DNA of 64,000 nucleotides from Saccharicrinis sp963663905 (GTDB lineage Bacteria > Bacteroidota > Bacteroidia > Bacteroidales > Marinilabiliaceae), in the NCBI GenBank assembly GCA_963663905.2, contig OY760657.1, positions 1,736,001 to 1,800,000 on the forward strand. The letters run 5' to 3'. The position numbers and the translations under genes were made by a program. The notes under the pieces are model-generated. The model worked only from the letters and a program-made list of their open reading frames with translations. It was not told the DNA's origin and did not search any database. Positions 37,251 to 44,738 of this stretch are shown in pieces; position 1 is the stretch's first letter, and each line of letters begins with the position of its first letter.

Positions 37251-38147
37251 TTAATTCATATTTCTATACTCGCTGGGCGATATACCCACACTCTTTTTAA
37301 ACATCCTGGTAAAATGCTGAGGATGTTTAAAGCCCAATTCATAAGCTATTTCACTAATGGATTTATCAGAGTCGAATATTTTTTCTTTAGCTACCGAAAT
37401 CATTTTAAGCTGAATATGTTCCTGTGCCGATTTACCTGTTTCTTTTTTCAGTAGATCACCCAGGTAATTCGATGAGATAAATAATTTTTCTGCACAATAC
37501 TTAACTGAAGGTAAACCCGAAATAAGGGGTTGTTCAGAAGCGAAATACTCTTTTAAAACACTTTCAAAACGAGCTAAAATATCTTTGTTTACATGATTAC
37601 GAGTAACAAACTGGCGCTCGTAAAAGCGTTTGCAATAGTTTAAAAACAGCTCAATGTATGATACAATCAGTGTTTTACTATGGGTATCAATAGCATGTTC
37701 TAATTCGTAGTTTATATTCTTAAAACATTCATTAATAACATCCCGTTCTCTTAACGATAAATGTAAAGCTTCATTTACCTCATACGAAAAGAAAGTGTAA
37801 TCATCAATGTGTTTGCCTAAGGACGTACCATGAATTAAATCCGGATGAAAAAGTAAAGCCGTACCGGCACCTTTTCGTTTTTGTCCATCACCTTCCACGC
37901 CAAAAACTTGTCCCGGAGATATAAATATCAATGTACCTTCTTCGTAATCGTAATTGTTAATTCCATATGTAAAGTTGCCACATTTTATATCTTTTAAAAA
38001 GATGGCATATACATTCATCTGTGTTTTCTTATAGTGAAATGGCTCTGCTTTTGCAAAGTCAATAACACTTACCAATGGGTGAAGTGTTTCAACTCCAACC
38101 ATGTTATTGTATTCTGTAATAGAATCTACTTTAATTATATTATTCAT
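37251..38147 (-). CDS. AraC-family transcriptional regulator
   Basis: Regulator of 298 residues. The N-terminal part (about 20-150) is cupin-like (GTLIFISPGQVFGVEGDGQK). The C-terminal AraC domain has LPSVKYCAEKLFISSNYLGD and KSISEIAYELGFKHPQHFTRMFKKSVGISPSEYR, in two helix-turn-helix units. This type often precedes cyclophilin-like and alcohol dehydrogenase genes, as here (both upstream on the same strand). A direct-repeat operator at 38211-38245 lies 67 bp upstream of the start, so it probably regulates itself and its neighbours. The signal could be an aldehyde or redox stress (inference by analogy to YqhC). Confidence 0.92.
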   Translation of the reverse strand: MNNIIKVDSITEYNNMVGVETLHPLVSVIDFAKAEPFHYKKTQMNVYAIFLKDIKCGNFTYGINNYDYEEGTLIFISPGQVFGVEGDGQKRKGAGTALLFHPDLIHGTSLGKHIDDYTFFSYEVNEALHLSLRERDVINECFKNINYELEHAIDTHSKTLIVSYIELFLNYCKRFYERQFVTRNHVNKDILARFESVLKEYFASEQPLISGLPSVKYCAEKLFISSNYLGDLLKKETGKSAQEHIQLKMISVAKEKIFDSDKSISEIAYELGFKHPQHFTRMFKKSVGISPSEYRNMN

Positions 38148-38210
38148 GGCTCTAGATGTTTCTGCAAATTTAATGAACTATTTACTTGGTTGTTATCTGT
38201 TTGTTAAAAT

Positions 38211-38245
38211 TCAGTAATACAGGTACGAATTCAGTAATTCGGGTA
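38211..38245 (+). promoter_or_regulatory. AraC-type direct-repeat operator upstream of the second AraC gene
   Basis: GTAATAcaGGTA (38214-38225) and GTAATTcgGGTA (38234-38245), 20 bp apart. It lies between the cyclophilin-like gene end and the AraC start. The repeat reads on the plus strand, opposite to both genes. Confidence 0.6.
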
Positions 38246-38286
38246 ATTCATTAAATCTAAATGAGCACTTTAAATGCGTTTTTATA

Positions 38287-38643
38287 TCAAGCTAATTCAA
38301 CTGTAAAGGTTACATTAGCAGGAAGACTTTCTACTAAATGCAGGTTCTCTTTTTCAATATGAGCAATAATCATAATATCTGTATAGCTTTTTGATTGTTC
38401 TTCACCACCAAATAGTACAGCAAACCATCCACCAGCAAGTGTAATATCTCCGTTTTTCCATCCGGCTTGTTTTTCTTTTGGATCAAATTTTCCGCTATCG
38501 GCAGTACAGCAATAGTCAAAGGTCGATCGATAACCTGATACAACAAATGGCAGTCGGGTTTTAAAATCCAGAGCCGCAACAGTATCGTTTAAAGTAGCCG
38601 GTATAGTTACATTATTAACTTTAAGCACTATGGGTGTTGGCAT
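38287..38643 (-). CDS. Cyclophilin-like fold protein, cytoplasmic
   Basis: A 118-residue protein resembling the cyclophilin-like family (PF18050 type): a small beta-barrel with VNNVTIPATLNDTVAALDFK near the start, YRSTFDYCCTADSGKF in the middle and a GWKNGDITLAGGWFAVLFGG loop. There is no signal peptide, unlike the two relatives at 56367 and 57106. No catalytic residues are known for the family. It lies between YqhD-like dehydrogenase and AraC genes, same strand. Such proteins recur beside alcohol dehydrogenase, flavodoxin and AraC genes, but a biochemical role is not established. Confidence 0.8.
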   Translation of the reverse strand: MPTPIVLKVNNVTIPATLNDTVAALDFKTRLPFVVSGYRSTFDYCCTADSGKFDPKEKQAGWKNGDITLAGGWFAVLFGGEEQSKSYTDIMIIAHIEKENLHLVESLPANVTFTVELA

Positions 38644-38667
38644 TTTAATTTATTTAATTTGTAAACT

Positions 38668-38707
38668 AAAAAGTTGCCTTAATGTGTGATTAAACAATTA
38701 AGGCAAC
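38668..38707 (-). terminator. Terminator after the YqhD-like dehydrogenase gene
   Basis: GTTGCCTTAAT and ATTAAGGCAAC form an 11-bp stem (38673-38683 with 38697-38707), followed on the minus strand by TTTTTAG. It stands between the dehydrogenase and the cyclophilin-like gene, so these are separate transcripts or partly read through. Confidence 0.75.
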
Positions 38708-38734
38708 GTTATTTTTTTATATCCTGATTAAAAC

Positions 38735-39907
38735 TTATTGAGCAATGTATGCTTCTTTTAAGATATCTAAAATCTCGTCAGGATTAAGCTTTTTATATGA
38801 TCCCAGAATTACTGTTGAATTAGCAATAGCAGGTAACATATCTTCAGTAGCACCTAATTCTTTTAAGTTGATAACAATTCCGCACTCTTTAACAAATGCT
38901 TCCAGCGCATCTATTCCGGCTAAAGCTACTTCTTCTTTTGTTTTTCCTTCTTCGCTGATTCCCCATACGTTTTTAGCAAAGCGAACAAATTTATTTAATC
39001 CGTATTTGTAAATATGGCGGTAATAAGGTAGTGATACAGCTGCTAATCCCATTCCGTGAGCACAATCTGTGTAAGCGCCTATTTGGTGTTCTATCATGTG
39101 TACCATCCAGTCTTGCGGTTTGCTTAATCCCATTAATGGATTCATGGCTAAAGTAGCACTCCACATCAGGTTACTTCTTGATTCGTAATCTTCCGGATTT
39201 TCAATAGCTATTTTTGAGCTGTAAATGATTGATCGAAGAATACCTTCAACAAGATAGTCGGATGTTACATCATCGTTGCCAGAGAAGTAAGCCTCCATTA
39301 AATGCGACATCATATCAAAAATTCCACTTACCATTTGGTATTTTGGTAATGTATAAGTGTACTCTGGATTTAAGATTGAAAATGTTGGGTAAACTTCTGG
39401 TGGAAATACACGTCCCATTTTCAGTTTCATATCTTCGTTAGTAATTACCGATCCGCCGTTCATTTCTGAACCTGTTCCTGCTAAAGTAAGGATAGAGGCA
39501 ACAGGTACAATTTTATTATCAACAGGTTGAAATTGTAACCAGTATTTAGTCCAGGCATCTTCTTCGCAATAAGCACTTACCGAAATAGCTTTGGCACAGT
39601 CAATCACTGATCCACCTCCTACAGCAAGTATTAAATCAACATTGTTATCCTTTACTATTTTAGCTCCTTCTACAACTTTTTCCCAGGTTGGGTTAGCCAT
39701 AATGCCTGTTACTTCAACAATGTTTTTTCCGCACTCTTTTAATATAGAAACAACCTGATCATATAGTCCGCTTTTAATAATTGAACCTTTTCCATATGCC
39801 AACATAATGGTGTTGCCATAATTTGCCATCTCCGCTTTCAAATTGTTTAATGATTCTTTACCAAAATAAATGGTAGTAGGATTTTTATAAATAAAATCTG
39901 TATTCAT
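38735..39907 (-). CDS. Iron-containing alcohol/aldehyde dehydrogenase, YqhD/BDH type
   Basis: A 390-residue cytoplasmic enzyme that reduces aldehydes (butyraldehyde, acrolein, methylglyoxal in characterised relatives) using NAD(P)H. Motifs: AVGGGSVIDCAKA at 95-107, GTGSEMNGGSVI near 145, metal ligands D198 and H202 (FDMMSHLME), H270 and H284 (VHMIEHQIGAYTDCAHG). The last set, with CAHGMGLA, is closer to YqhD/BdhA than to FucO. It has an operator-type repeat (39998-40030) upstream, reading away from it. In E. coli an AraC regulator (YqhC) controls YqhD; an AraC gene lies two genes downstream here. Confidence 0.93.
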   Translation of the reverse strand: MNTDFIYKNPTTIYFGKESLNNLKAEMANYGNTIMLAYGKGSIIKSGLYDQVVSILKECGKNIVEVTGIMANPTWEKVVEGAKIVKDNNVDLILAVGGGSVIDCAKAISVSAYCEEDAWTKYWLQFQPVDNKIVPVASILTLAGTGSEMNGGSVITNEDMKLKMGRVFPPEVYPTFSILNPEYTYTLPKYQMVSGIFDMMSHLMEAYFSGNDDVTSDYLVEGILRSIIYSSKIAIENPEDYESRSNLMWSATLAMNPLMGLSKPQDWMVHMIEHQIGAYTDCAHGMGLAAVSLPYYRHIYKYGLNKFVRFAKNVWGISEEGKTKEEVALAGIDALEAFVKECGIVINLKELGATEDMLPAIANSTVILGSYKKLNPDEILDILKEAYIAQ

Positions 39908-39995
39908 TTTTATATAGTTTTTATCGTTGTATGATTTAATTCGGATACAAACATAAGCAACTATTTTGTAGTGTTTTACTACCTGCTGTTACATT

Positions 39996-40030
39996 CCGTA
40001 ATATAGGTATGTAATTCGGTAATATGGGTA
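39996..40030 (+). promoter_or_regulatory. AraC-type direct-repeat operator upstream of the YqhD-like gene and AraC fragment
   Basis: GTAATAtaGGTA (39998-40009) and GTAATAtgGGTA (40019-40030), 21 bp apart; the best-conserved pair in the window. It lies about 90 bp upstream of the dehydrogenase (opposite orientation) and just before the AraC fragment (same orientation). Confidence 0.7.
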
Positions 40031-40042
40031 AAAATCGGGTAG

Positions 40043-40329
40043 ATGGGAGATATAACAATGTTTAAAGTGGCATCTTATTTTGGGTTTACCATCAGAAATT
40101 TAACCCGATTGTTTAAAAAAGGGGATATTAGTTTTAATAATTACCTTAATTACATCCTGATTATTCATTCTATAGAATTGTTTACCTACCATAATAATAA
40201 TAATATTACTGATGTGGCATATCAGGAGAGTTACAATTCGGCCAGTAACTTTATCCGCTCGTTAAAAAAATTACCGGACCAATTCCTCGCGATTTTATAA
40301 AACCAAATGCAACCAATTCGGTTTTATAG
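40043..40329 (+). pseudogene. Truncated AraC-type DNA-binding domain, frameshifted
   Basis: Only the C-terminal AraC domain is present: FKVASYFGFTIRNLTRLFKK and ITDVAYQESYNSASNFIRSL match its two helix-turn-helix motifs, with no sensing domain before them. The frame stops at 40300 with LPDQFLAIL. In the next frame the expected end ITGPIPRDFIKPNATNSVL follows to TAG 40327-40329. One extra A in the A7 run at 40264-40270 would restore it. ATG 40058 is an alternative start. Probably a remnant of a duplicated regulator, perhaps also affected by a sequencing indel. Confidence 0.75.
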
Positions 40330-40364
40330 TATTAGCTGATATTAACAAATCATTAACAGGCCTT

Positions 40365-40399
40365 CCGTAAAAATGGTATGCATTACAGGAATATAGGTA
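40365..40399 (+). promoter_or_regulatory. AraC-type direct-repeat operator upstream of DUF3737
   Basis: GTAAAAatGGTA (40367-40378) and GGAATAtaGGTA (40388-40399), 21 bp apart, same orientation as the DUF3737 gene and 62 bp before its ATG. Confidence 0.6.
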
Positions 40400-40461
40400 A
40401 ATATAAAATCGGTATTATTGTGATTTTTGTATCAGTTTATTTTTATAAAATATAATTGACA

Positions 40462-41319
40462 ATGAATGTAATAGAAAATAAAGATTTTGAAGGGGAAAGA
40501 CCATTATTTGCTTCAAGTAACTTACAATTAATAAATGTTAGAATTCATGTTGGTGAATCTGCATTAAAAGAGTGTGATCATATTCATGCTAAAAATTGTG
40601 AGTTTATGGGTAAATATCCGTTTTGGCACAATACTAACTCAGTAATCGAAGATTCTTTATTTACACCAGGAGGAAGAGCTGCTATTTGGTATTGTAAAGA
40701 TTTACGTATGCTTAATACGCATGTGGATGCACCAAAGATGTTTCGCGAAATTGATGGTTTGTATGTTGAAAACGTTAAACTAACCGATGCACAGGAATGT
40801 ACATGGTGGTGCAGAAACATTGAGTTTAAAAATGTTGAGGTTAATAATGGTGATTACATTTTTAAAAACTGCGATAATATAACCATTGATAATCTTACTC
40901 TACAGGGTAATTATAGCTTTCAATATACCCGTAATGTGGTAATTCGCAACTCAAATTTAAAATCGAAAGATGCATTTTGGAATACAGAAAACGTAACAGT
41001 GTACGATTCGGTTATTGAAGGCGAGTATTTAGGATGGCACTCTAAAAATCTTCGTTTGGTAAACTGTGTTATTGCAGGTACACAGCCTTTATGTTATGCC
41101 GAAAACCTTGTTATGGAAAACTGTATAATGAAAGAGGATGCTGATTTGGCATTTGAATACAGTACCGTAAAGGCTCAGATAAATAGTGCAGTTACCAGTG
41201 TTAAAAATCCTCGTAGCGGAGAGATTATTGCCGAAAGCATTGGCGAAATTATTATTGATGAAAACTGTAAAAAACCCGGAGATTGCTTGATTAAAGTTAA
41301 AGATGAGGTGAATGTTTGA
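40462..41319 (+). CDS. DUF3737 beta-helix protein
   Basis: Cytoplasmic protein of 285 residues, no signal peptide, matching the DUF3737 family (right-handed beta-helix of pectate-lyase-like repeats). Repeats alternate as NVRIHVGESALKECDHI, NCEFMGKYPFWHN, DGLYVENVKLTDAQECTWW, KNVEVNNGDYIFKNCDN and so on. GKYPFWHNTNSVIEDSLF and AAIWYCKDLRM are usual family text. The function is unknown. I take ATG 40462 as the start over a TTG two codons earlier. It is preceded by an AraC-type operator and followed 324 bp later by the PatB/MalY gene, with repeats between. Confidence 0.9.
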   Translation: MNVIENKDFEGERPLFASSNLQLINVRIHVGESALKECDHIHAKNCEFMGKYPFWHNTNSVIEDSLFTPGGRAAIWYCKDLRMLNTHVDAPKMFREIDGLYVENVKLTDAQECTWWCRNIEFKNVEVNNGDYIFKNCDNITIDNLTLQGNYSFQYTRNVVIRNSNLKSKDAFWNTENVTVYDSVIEGEYLGWHSKNLRLVNCVIAGTQPLCYAENLVMENCIMKEDADLAFEYSTVKAQINSAVTSVKNPRSGEIIAESIGEIIIDENCKKPGDCLIKVKDEVNV

Positions 41320-41322
41320 ATT

Positions 41323-41361
41323 GGAAAAAGGTAACAAGGAAAAAGGTAACAAGGAAAAAGG
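41323..41361 (+). repeat. Short tandem repeat, 15-bp unit
   Basis: GGAAAAAGGTAACAA occurs twice in a row (41323-41337, 41338-41352), then a partial GGAAAAAGG. It starts right after the DUF3737 stop. A length-variable tract is possible. Confidence 0.8.
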
Positions 41362-41453
41362 AGTAGGGAACAAAATGATTAATCCTAAATAGTGTCTAAA
41401 ACATTTCTCTTTAAAAACTTTCAACTTGGTACTTTCAACTAATAACTTTTAAC

Positions 41454-41547
41454 ATGAAAGGAGCCATGATAAAGATTTCTCACAAACGAGAATAACTAAA
41501 TTGGCGAGTTCCATATGGCAATCAAAAAGCAATTTTAAACATATGAA
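41454..41547 (+). repeat. Dispersed hairpin repeat, copy 2
   Basis: About 94 bp related to 8464-8560: ATGAAAGGAGCCATGATAAA at its start, CACAAACGAGAAT in the middle, then GGCGAGTTCCATATGGCAAT and the closing AAACATATGAA. CATATG arms at 41512-41517 and 41540-41545 pair across a 22-nt loop. It directly adjoins copy 3. Confidence 0.65.
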
Positions 41548-41648
41548 TCGACCATGTAAAATTTAATTATCCAATTTTTCGTACAGGCGGATGATTAAAT
41601 TTTCTTGAGAGTTCCATATGGCAATTGAAAGAAAAAATAACATATGAA
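41541..41648 (+). repeat. Dispersed hairpin repeat, copy 3, stem includes PatB/MalY start codon
   Basis: Third copy, in tandem with copy 2: ATGAATCGACCATG at the start, GGCGGATGATTAAATTTTCT, then GAGAGTTCCATATGGCAATT and AACATATGAA. Arms CATATG at 41615-41620 and 41641-41646, 20 nt apart. The second arm contains the ATG (41644-41646) of the downstream aminotransferase gene, so the folded RNA would hide the start codon. Its upstream half is more diverged than in copies 1 and 2. Confidence 0.6.
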
Positions 41649-42828
41649 ATATAATTTCGACGAAGTAGTAAATCGTAAAGGGAGTAATTCTTATAAATGG
41701 GATACCAATAAAAATGCAGATGTGTTACCTATGTGGGTGGCAGATATGGATTTTAAAACAGCTCCTCCTATTATTGATGCACTAACTCAACGTGTGCAGC
41801 ATGGTGTATTCGGATATGCTTTTGTTCCGGATGCATATTATAATGCTACTATCGATTGGTTCAGCAGAAGGCACCATTTTAATATCAGCAGAGAGTGGAT
41901 GATTTATACCATTGGTGTGGTTCCGGCTGTTTCGGCCATTATTTTGGCTATGACTCAACCGGGCGATAAGGTTATTGTTCAGGAGCCTGTTTACAATTGT
42001 TTCTTTTCGTCGATACGTAATAATCAATGCGAAAGTGTTTCTAATGATTTAATTTATAGTAATGGTGTTTACACCATCGATTTTGATGATTTGGAAAAAA
42101 AAGCCGCCGATCCTAAAGCAAAGGTGTTGCTGTTGTGTAATCCGCATAATCCGGCCGGCCGTGCATGGACTCGTGAGGAGTTGCAGAGAGTAGGGGAGAT
42201 TTGTTTTAAAAATCAGGTTTTTGTGGTGTCCGATGAAATTCACTGCGATCTGGTTCATAAAGGTCATACTCATATTCCTTTTGGTTCGTTGGGACAGAAG
42301 TTTCTCGAAAACTCAGCAACATGTATTGCTCCAAGTAAAACTTTTAATTTGGCAGGTTTGCAGGTTGCCAATATACTTGCCTATAATCCGCAAATCCGAC
42401 AAAAAATAGATAAAGCCATCAATATTAACGAGGTTTGCGATATCAGCCCTTTTGCTGTTACTGCTTTAATAGCGGCATATACTCATCCCGACTCCGAATT
42501 GTGGCTGGATAGTTTAAAAGAGTATTTGTGGGAGAATTATTTGCTGGTAAAGGAATTTTTTGCCGCTAATCTTCCTCAGTTTCCAGTATTACCACTCGAA
42601 GCCACCTATTTAATGTGGATAGATTGTTCGGTGTTAAAAATGACTTCGAAACAATTGCTCGATAAAATGATTGAAGCTGAAAATATTCGATTGAACGAAG
42701 GTATTATTTACGGTAAAGCCGGAGAGGGTTTTATGCGTTTAAATATTGCTTGTCCGAAAGATACTTTGCTCGAAGGTTTAAAAAGAACCAAAAAGGCTTT
42801 GGATAAATTGATGGCTGAAAATCTGTAA
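41644..42828 (+). CDS. PatB/MalY-type PLP-dependent aminotransferase / cystathionine beta-lyase
   Basis: Fold-type I PLP enzyme of 394 residues (MalY/PatB family, C-S lyase or aminotransferase activity). It starts with KYNFDEVVNRKGSNSYKWD and has the family stretch MWVADMDFKTAPPIIDAL; LLCNPHNPAGRAWT and VVSDEIHCDLVHKGH hold the cofactor-binding residues, and K232 in APSKTFNLAGLQ is the Schiff-base lysine. LRLNIACP-like text (FMRLNIACPK) with the substrate arginine closes the active site. It could release H2S or thiols from cystathionine or cysteine. The start codon lies in a repeat hairpin, suggesting translational control. Confidence 0.93.
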   Translation: MKYNFDEVVNRKGSNSYKWDTNKNADVLPMWVADMDFKTAPPIIDALTQRVQHGVFGYAFVPDAYYNATIDWFSRRHHFNISREWMIYTIGVVPAVSAIILAMTQPGDKVIVQEPVYNCFFSSIRNNQCESVSNDLIYSNGVYTIDFDDLEKKAADPKAKVLLLCNPHNPAGRAWTREELQRVGEICFKNQVFVVSDEIHCDLVHKGHTHIPFGSLGQKFLENSATCIAPSKTFNLAGLQVANILAYNPQIRQKIDKAININEVCDISPFAVTALIAAYTHPDSELWLDSLKEYLWENYLLVKEFFAANLPQFPVLPLEATYLMWIDCSVLKMTSKQLLDKMIEAENIRLNEGIIYGKAGEGFMRLNIACPKDTLLEGLKRTKKALDKLMAENL

Positions 42829-42844
42829 TCTGTTTTTTTTAATG

Positions 42845-42878
42845 CTGAAGTTGGAAGCTGGTAGTCTGAAGTTGGAAG
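42845..42878 (+). repeat. Short direct repeat after the PatB/MalY gene
   Basis: CTGAAGTTGGAAG occurs at 42845-42857 and 42866-42878 (period 21 bp), followed by a degenerate GGATTGGAAGTTTG. The low-complexity GTTGGAAG type also appears on the opposite strand near 41417-41440 (CTTTCAACTT). Filler repeat of unknown role. Confidence 0.6.
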
Positions 42879-43020
42879 TAGGGGATTGGAAGTTTGAGGT
42901 TGTTTATTTATTCGGGTAATGAATATTGCAAAACTTAAAACAAAATGACTGTTTTTAGCTTTAATTCATAGTTAAGTATCAGATTTAAAAATATAATTCT
43001 TAGAAAGGAAAAGATAACCA

Positions 43021-44448
43021 TTGAAAAAAAGTGATTTTCTTTTGTCGCTTATACAAAAAAAGCAGACAATGACTTTAAGGCAGCAACTTCAATTGGTTGT
43101 ATTGCTGAGCATACCAACAATTATTGCACAACTATCATCAATGATAATGCAGTATATTGATGCATCAATGGTAGGAAGTTTAGGGGCACATGCTTCAGCT
43201 TCTATTGGTCTTGTAATTACTTCAACATGGTTGTTTTGGGGAATATGTACCACTGTAGCAGCCGGATTTTCGGTTCAGGTTGCACACTTAATTGGTGCAG
43301 GCGAACCTAAAAATGCCAGAGCAGTATTACGGCAATCGCTAATGGCCACTTTCCTTTTTAGTTTGGTTATGGTTGCCATAGGAGCATCCATATCGCAAAA
43401 ATTACCGCAATGGCTGGGTGGAGATGAATCGATTGTAAAAGATGCATCACGATATTTTTTAATATTTATACTATCACTACCTGCGTTACAACTTAACTTT
43501 TTGGCCAGCGGAATGCTTCGTAGCAGCGGAAATGTACATGTGCCTAGCCTTTTAAATATTTTAATGTGCGTGTTGGATGTTATATTTAACTTCTTCCTTA
43601 TTTTTCCTTCTCGCGAATTACAAGTATTAGGATTTAGCATTTACGTTCCGGGTGCCAATTTAGGTGTGGTTGGTGCTGCACTGGGTACTGCTATTGCTTA
43701 TTTTGCTACAGCCTTAATGTTGTTGTGGTATCTGTTTACTAAAGATAAAAACCTTAGGTTAACACAAGAAAAAGGCAGTTTTATTCCTGAGGCCCGTATT
43801 TTACGTAAAGCCTTTAGAATAAGCATACCCATGACTCTGGAGCATTCGGTAATAATGGGAGCACAAATACTATCTACCGTCATTGTGGCACCTTTGGGTG
43901 TGGCTTCAATTGCTGCCAACTCCTTTGCTATTACTGCCGAAAGCTTGTGTTATATGCCGGGATATGGTATTGCCGAAGCGGCCACCACATTAGTGGGACA
44001 AAGCTTTGGTGCACGACAAAAACTCCTGGCAAAACGCTTTGCACATATTACCGTTTACTTAGGTATGATTGTTATGTCGCTGATGGGTGCCATAATGTAT
44101 ATTGCAGCTCCTTTAATCATGGGCTTTATGACTCCCGATGCCGAAATATTAAATCTGGGTGTTATGGCCTTGCGCATTGAAGCCTTTGCCGAACCCATGT
44201 TTGCAGCAGCCATTGTTACTTATGGAGTTTTTGTTGGCGTAGGAGATACATTTGTACCCAGTATTATGAATTTTTCAAGTATTTGGATTGTGCGTTTAAC
44301 CCTGGCTACCATTCTTGCCCCAATCATGGGTTTAAAAGGAGTATGGATTGCTATGTGTGTTGAATTATGCTTCAGGGGAGCCATATTTCTTTTCAGATTA
44401 TACCGGGGCCGTTGGCTAAATCGTGCTTTTGATCAAATGGAGAAGTAA
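43021..44448 (+). CDS. MATE-family efflux transporter
   Basis: Inner-membrane cation-coupled exporter of 475 residues with 12 predicted helices (MatE repeats about 25-190 and 250-420). Family marks include LSIPTIIAQLSSMIMQYIDA in helix 1, LAFLGSGMLR-like text (NFLASGMLRSSGNVHVPSL) and AAATTLVGQSFGA-like text (EAATTLVGQSFGARQ). The start shown is TTG; ATG 43069 (MTLRQQLQL) is the other choice and leaves the first helix intact. Cargo is unknown (drugs, metabolites). It follows the PatB/MalY gene by 190 bp in the same direction. Confidence 0.9.
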   Translation: MKKSDFLLSLIQKKQTMTLRQQLQLVVLLSIPTIIAQLSSMIMQYIDASMVGSLGAHASASIGLVITSTWLFWGICTTVAAGFSVQVAHLIGAGEPKNARAVLRQSLMATFLFSLVMVAIGASISQKLPQWLGGDESIVKDASRYFLIFILSLPALQLNFLASGMLRSSGNVHVPSLLNILMCVLDVIFNFFLIFPSRELQVLGFSIYVPGANLGVVGAALGTAIAYFATALMLLWYLFTKDKNLRLTQEKGSFIPEARILRKAFRISIPMTLEHSVIMGAQILSTVIVAPLGVASIAANSFAITAESLCYMPGYGIAEAATTLVGQSFGARQKLLAKRFAHITVYLGMIVMSLMGAIMYIAAPLIMGFMTPDAEILNLGVMALRIEAFAEPMFAAAIVTYGVFVGVGDTFVPSIMNFSSIWIVRLTLATILAPIMGLKGVWIAMCVELCFRGAIFLFRLYRGRWLNRAFDQMEK

Positions 44449-44738
44449 TACTAGCCATCAGTTTTAATTCAGTTTTTAGTCCGTTGCTTTTTAGTCAATC
44501 ATTCACTATTCAAAAATAGTTTTTATCTGTTATTTAATAAATAATACGATAAATCCTTTTAAACTCTTCAATATTTACATTACATAACTATTATAATATT
44601 ATTTATAATAACGCAGTATAACTATTTTAATTAAAAACAGGTATAAATAGTTCTAAAGCAAATTTTATACAATGGGGTTTATTAAAATTATTAAATTTGC
44701 AACCCCGCTTTTTTTTGATTTTGAATAGTAAGTGATAT

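Noticed and set aside
39996..40030. Reading the GTAATA repeats as CRISPR-like or tandem repeats
   Set aside because: Only two units per locus, at scattered promoters, with no spacers of uniform size; the operator explanation fits better.
43275..43640. 121-codon minus-strand frame inside the MATE gene
   Set aside because: Antisense shadow of membrane-helix codons; no independent support.
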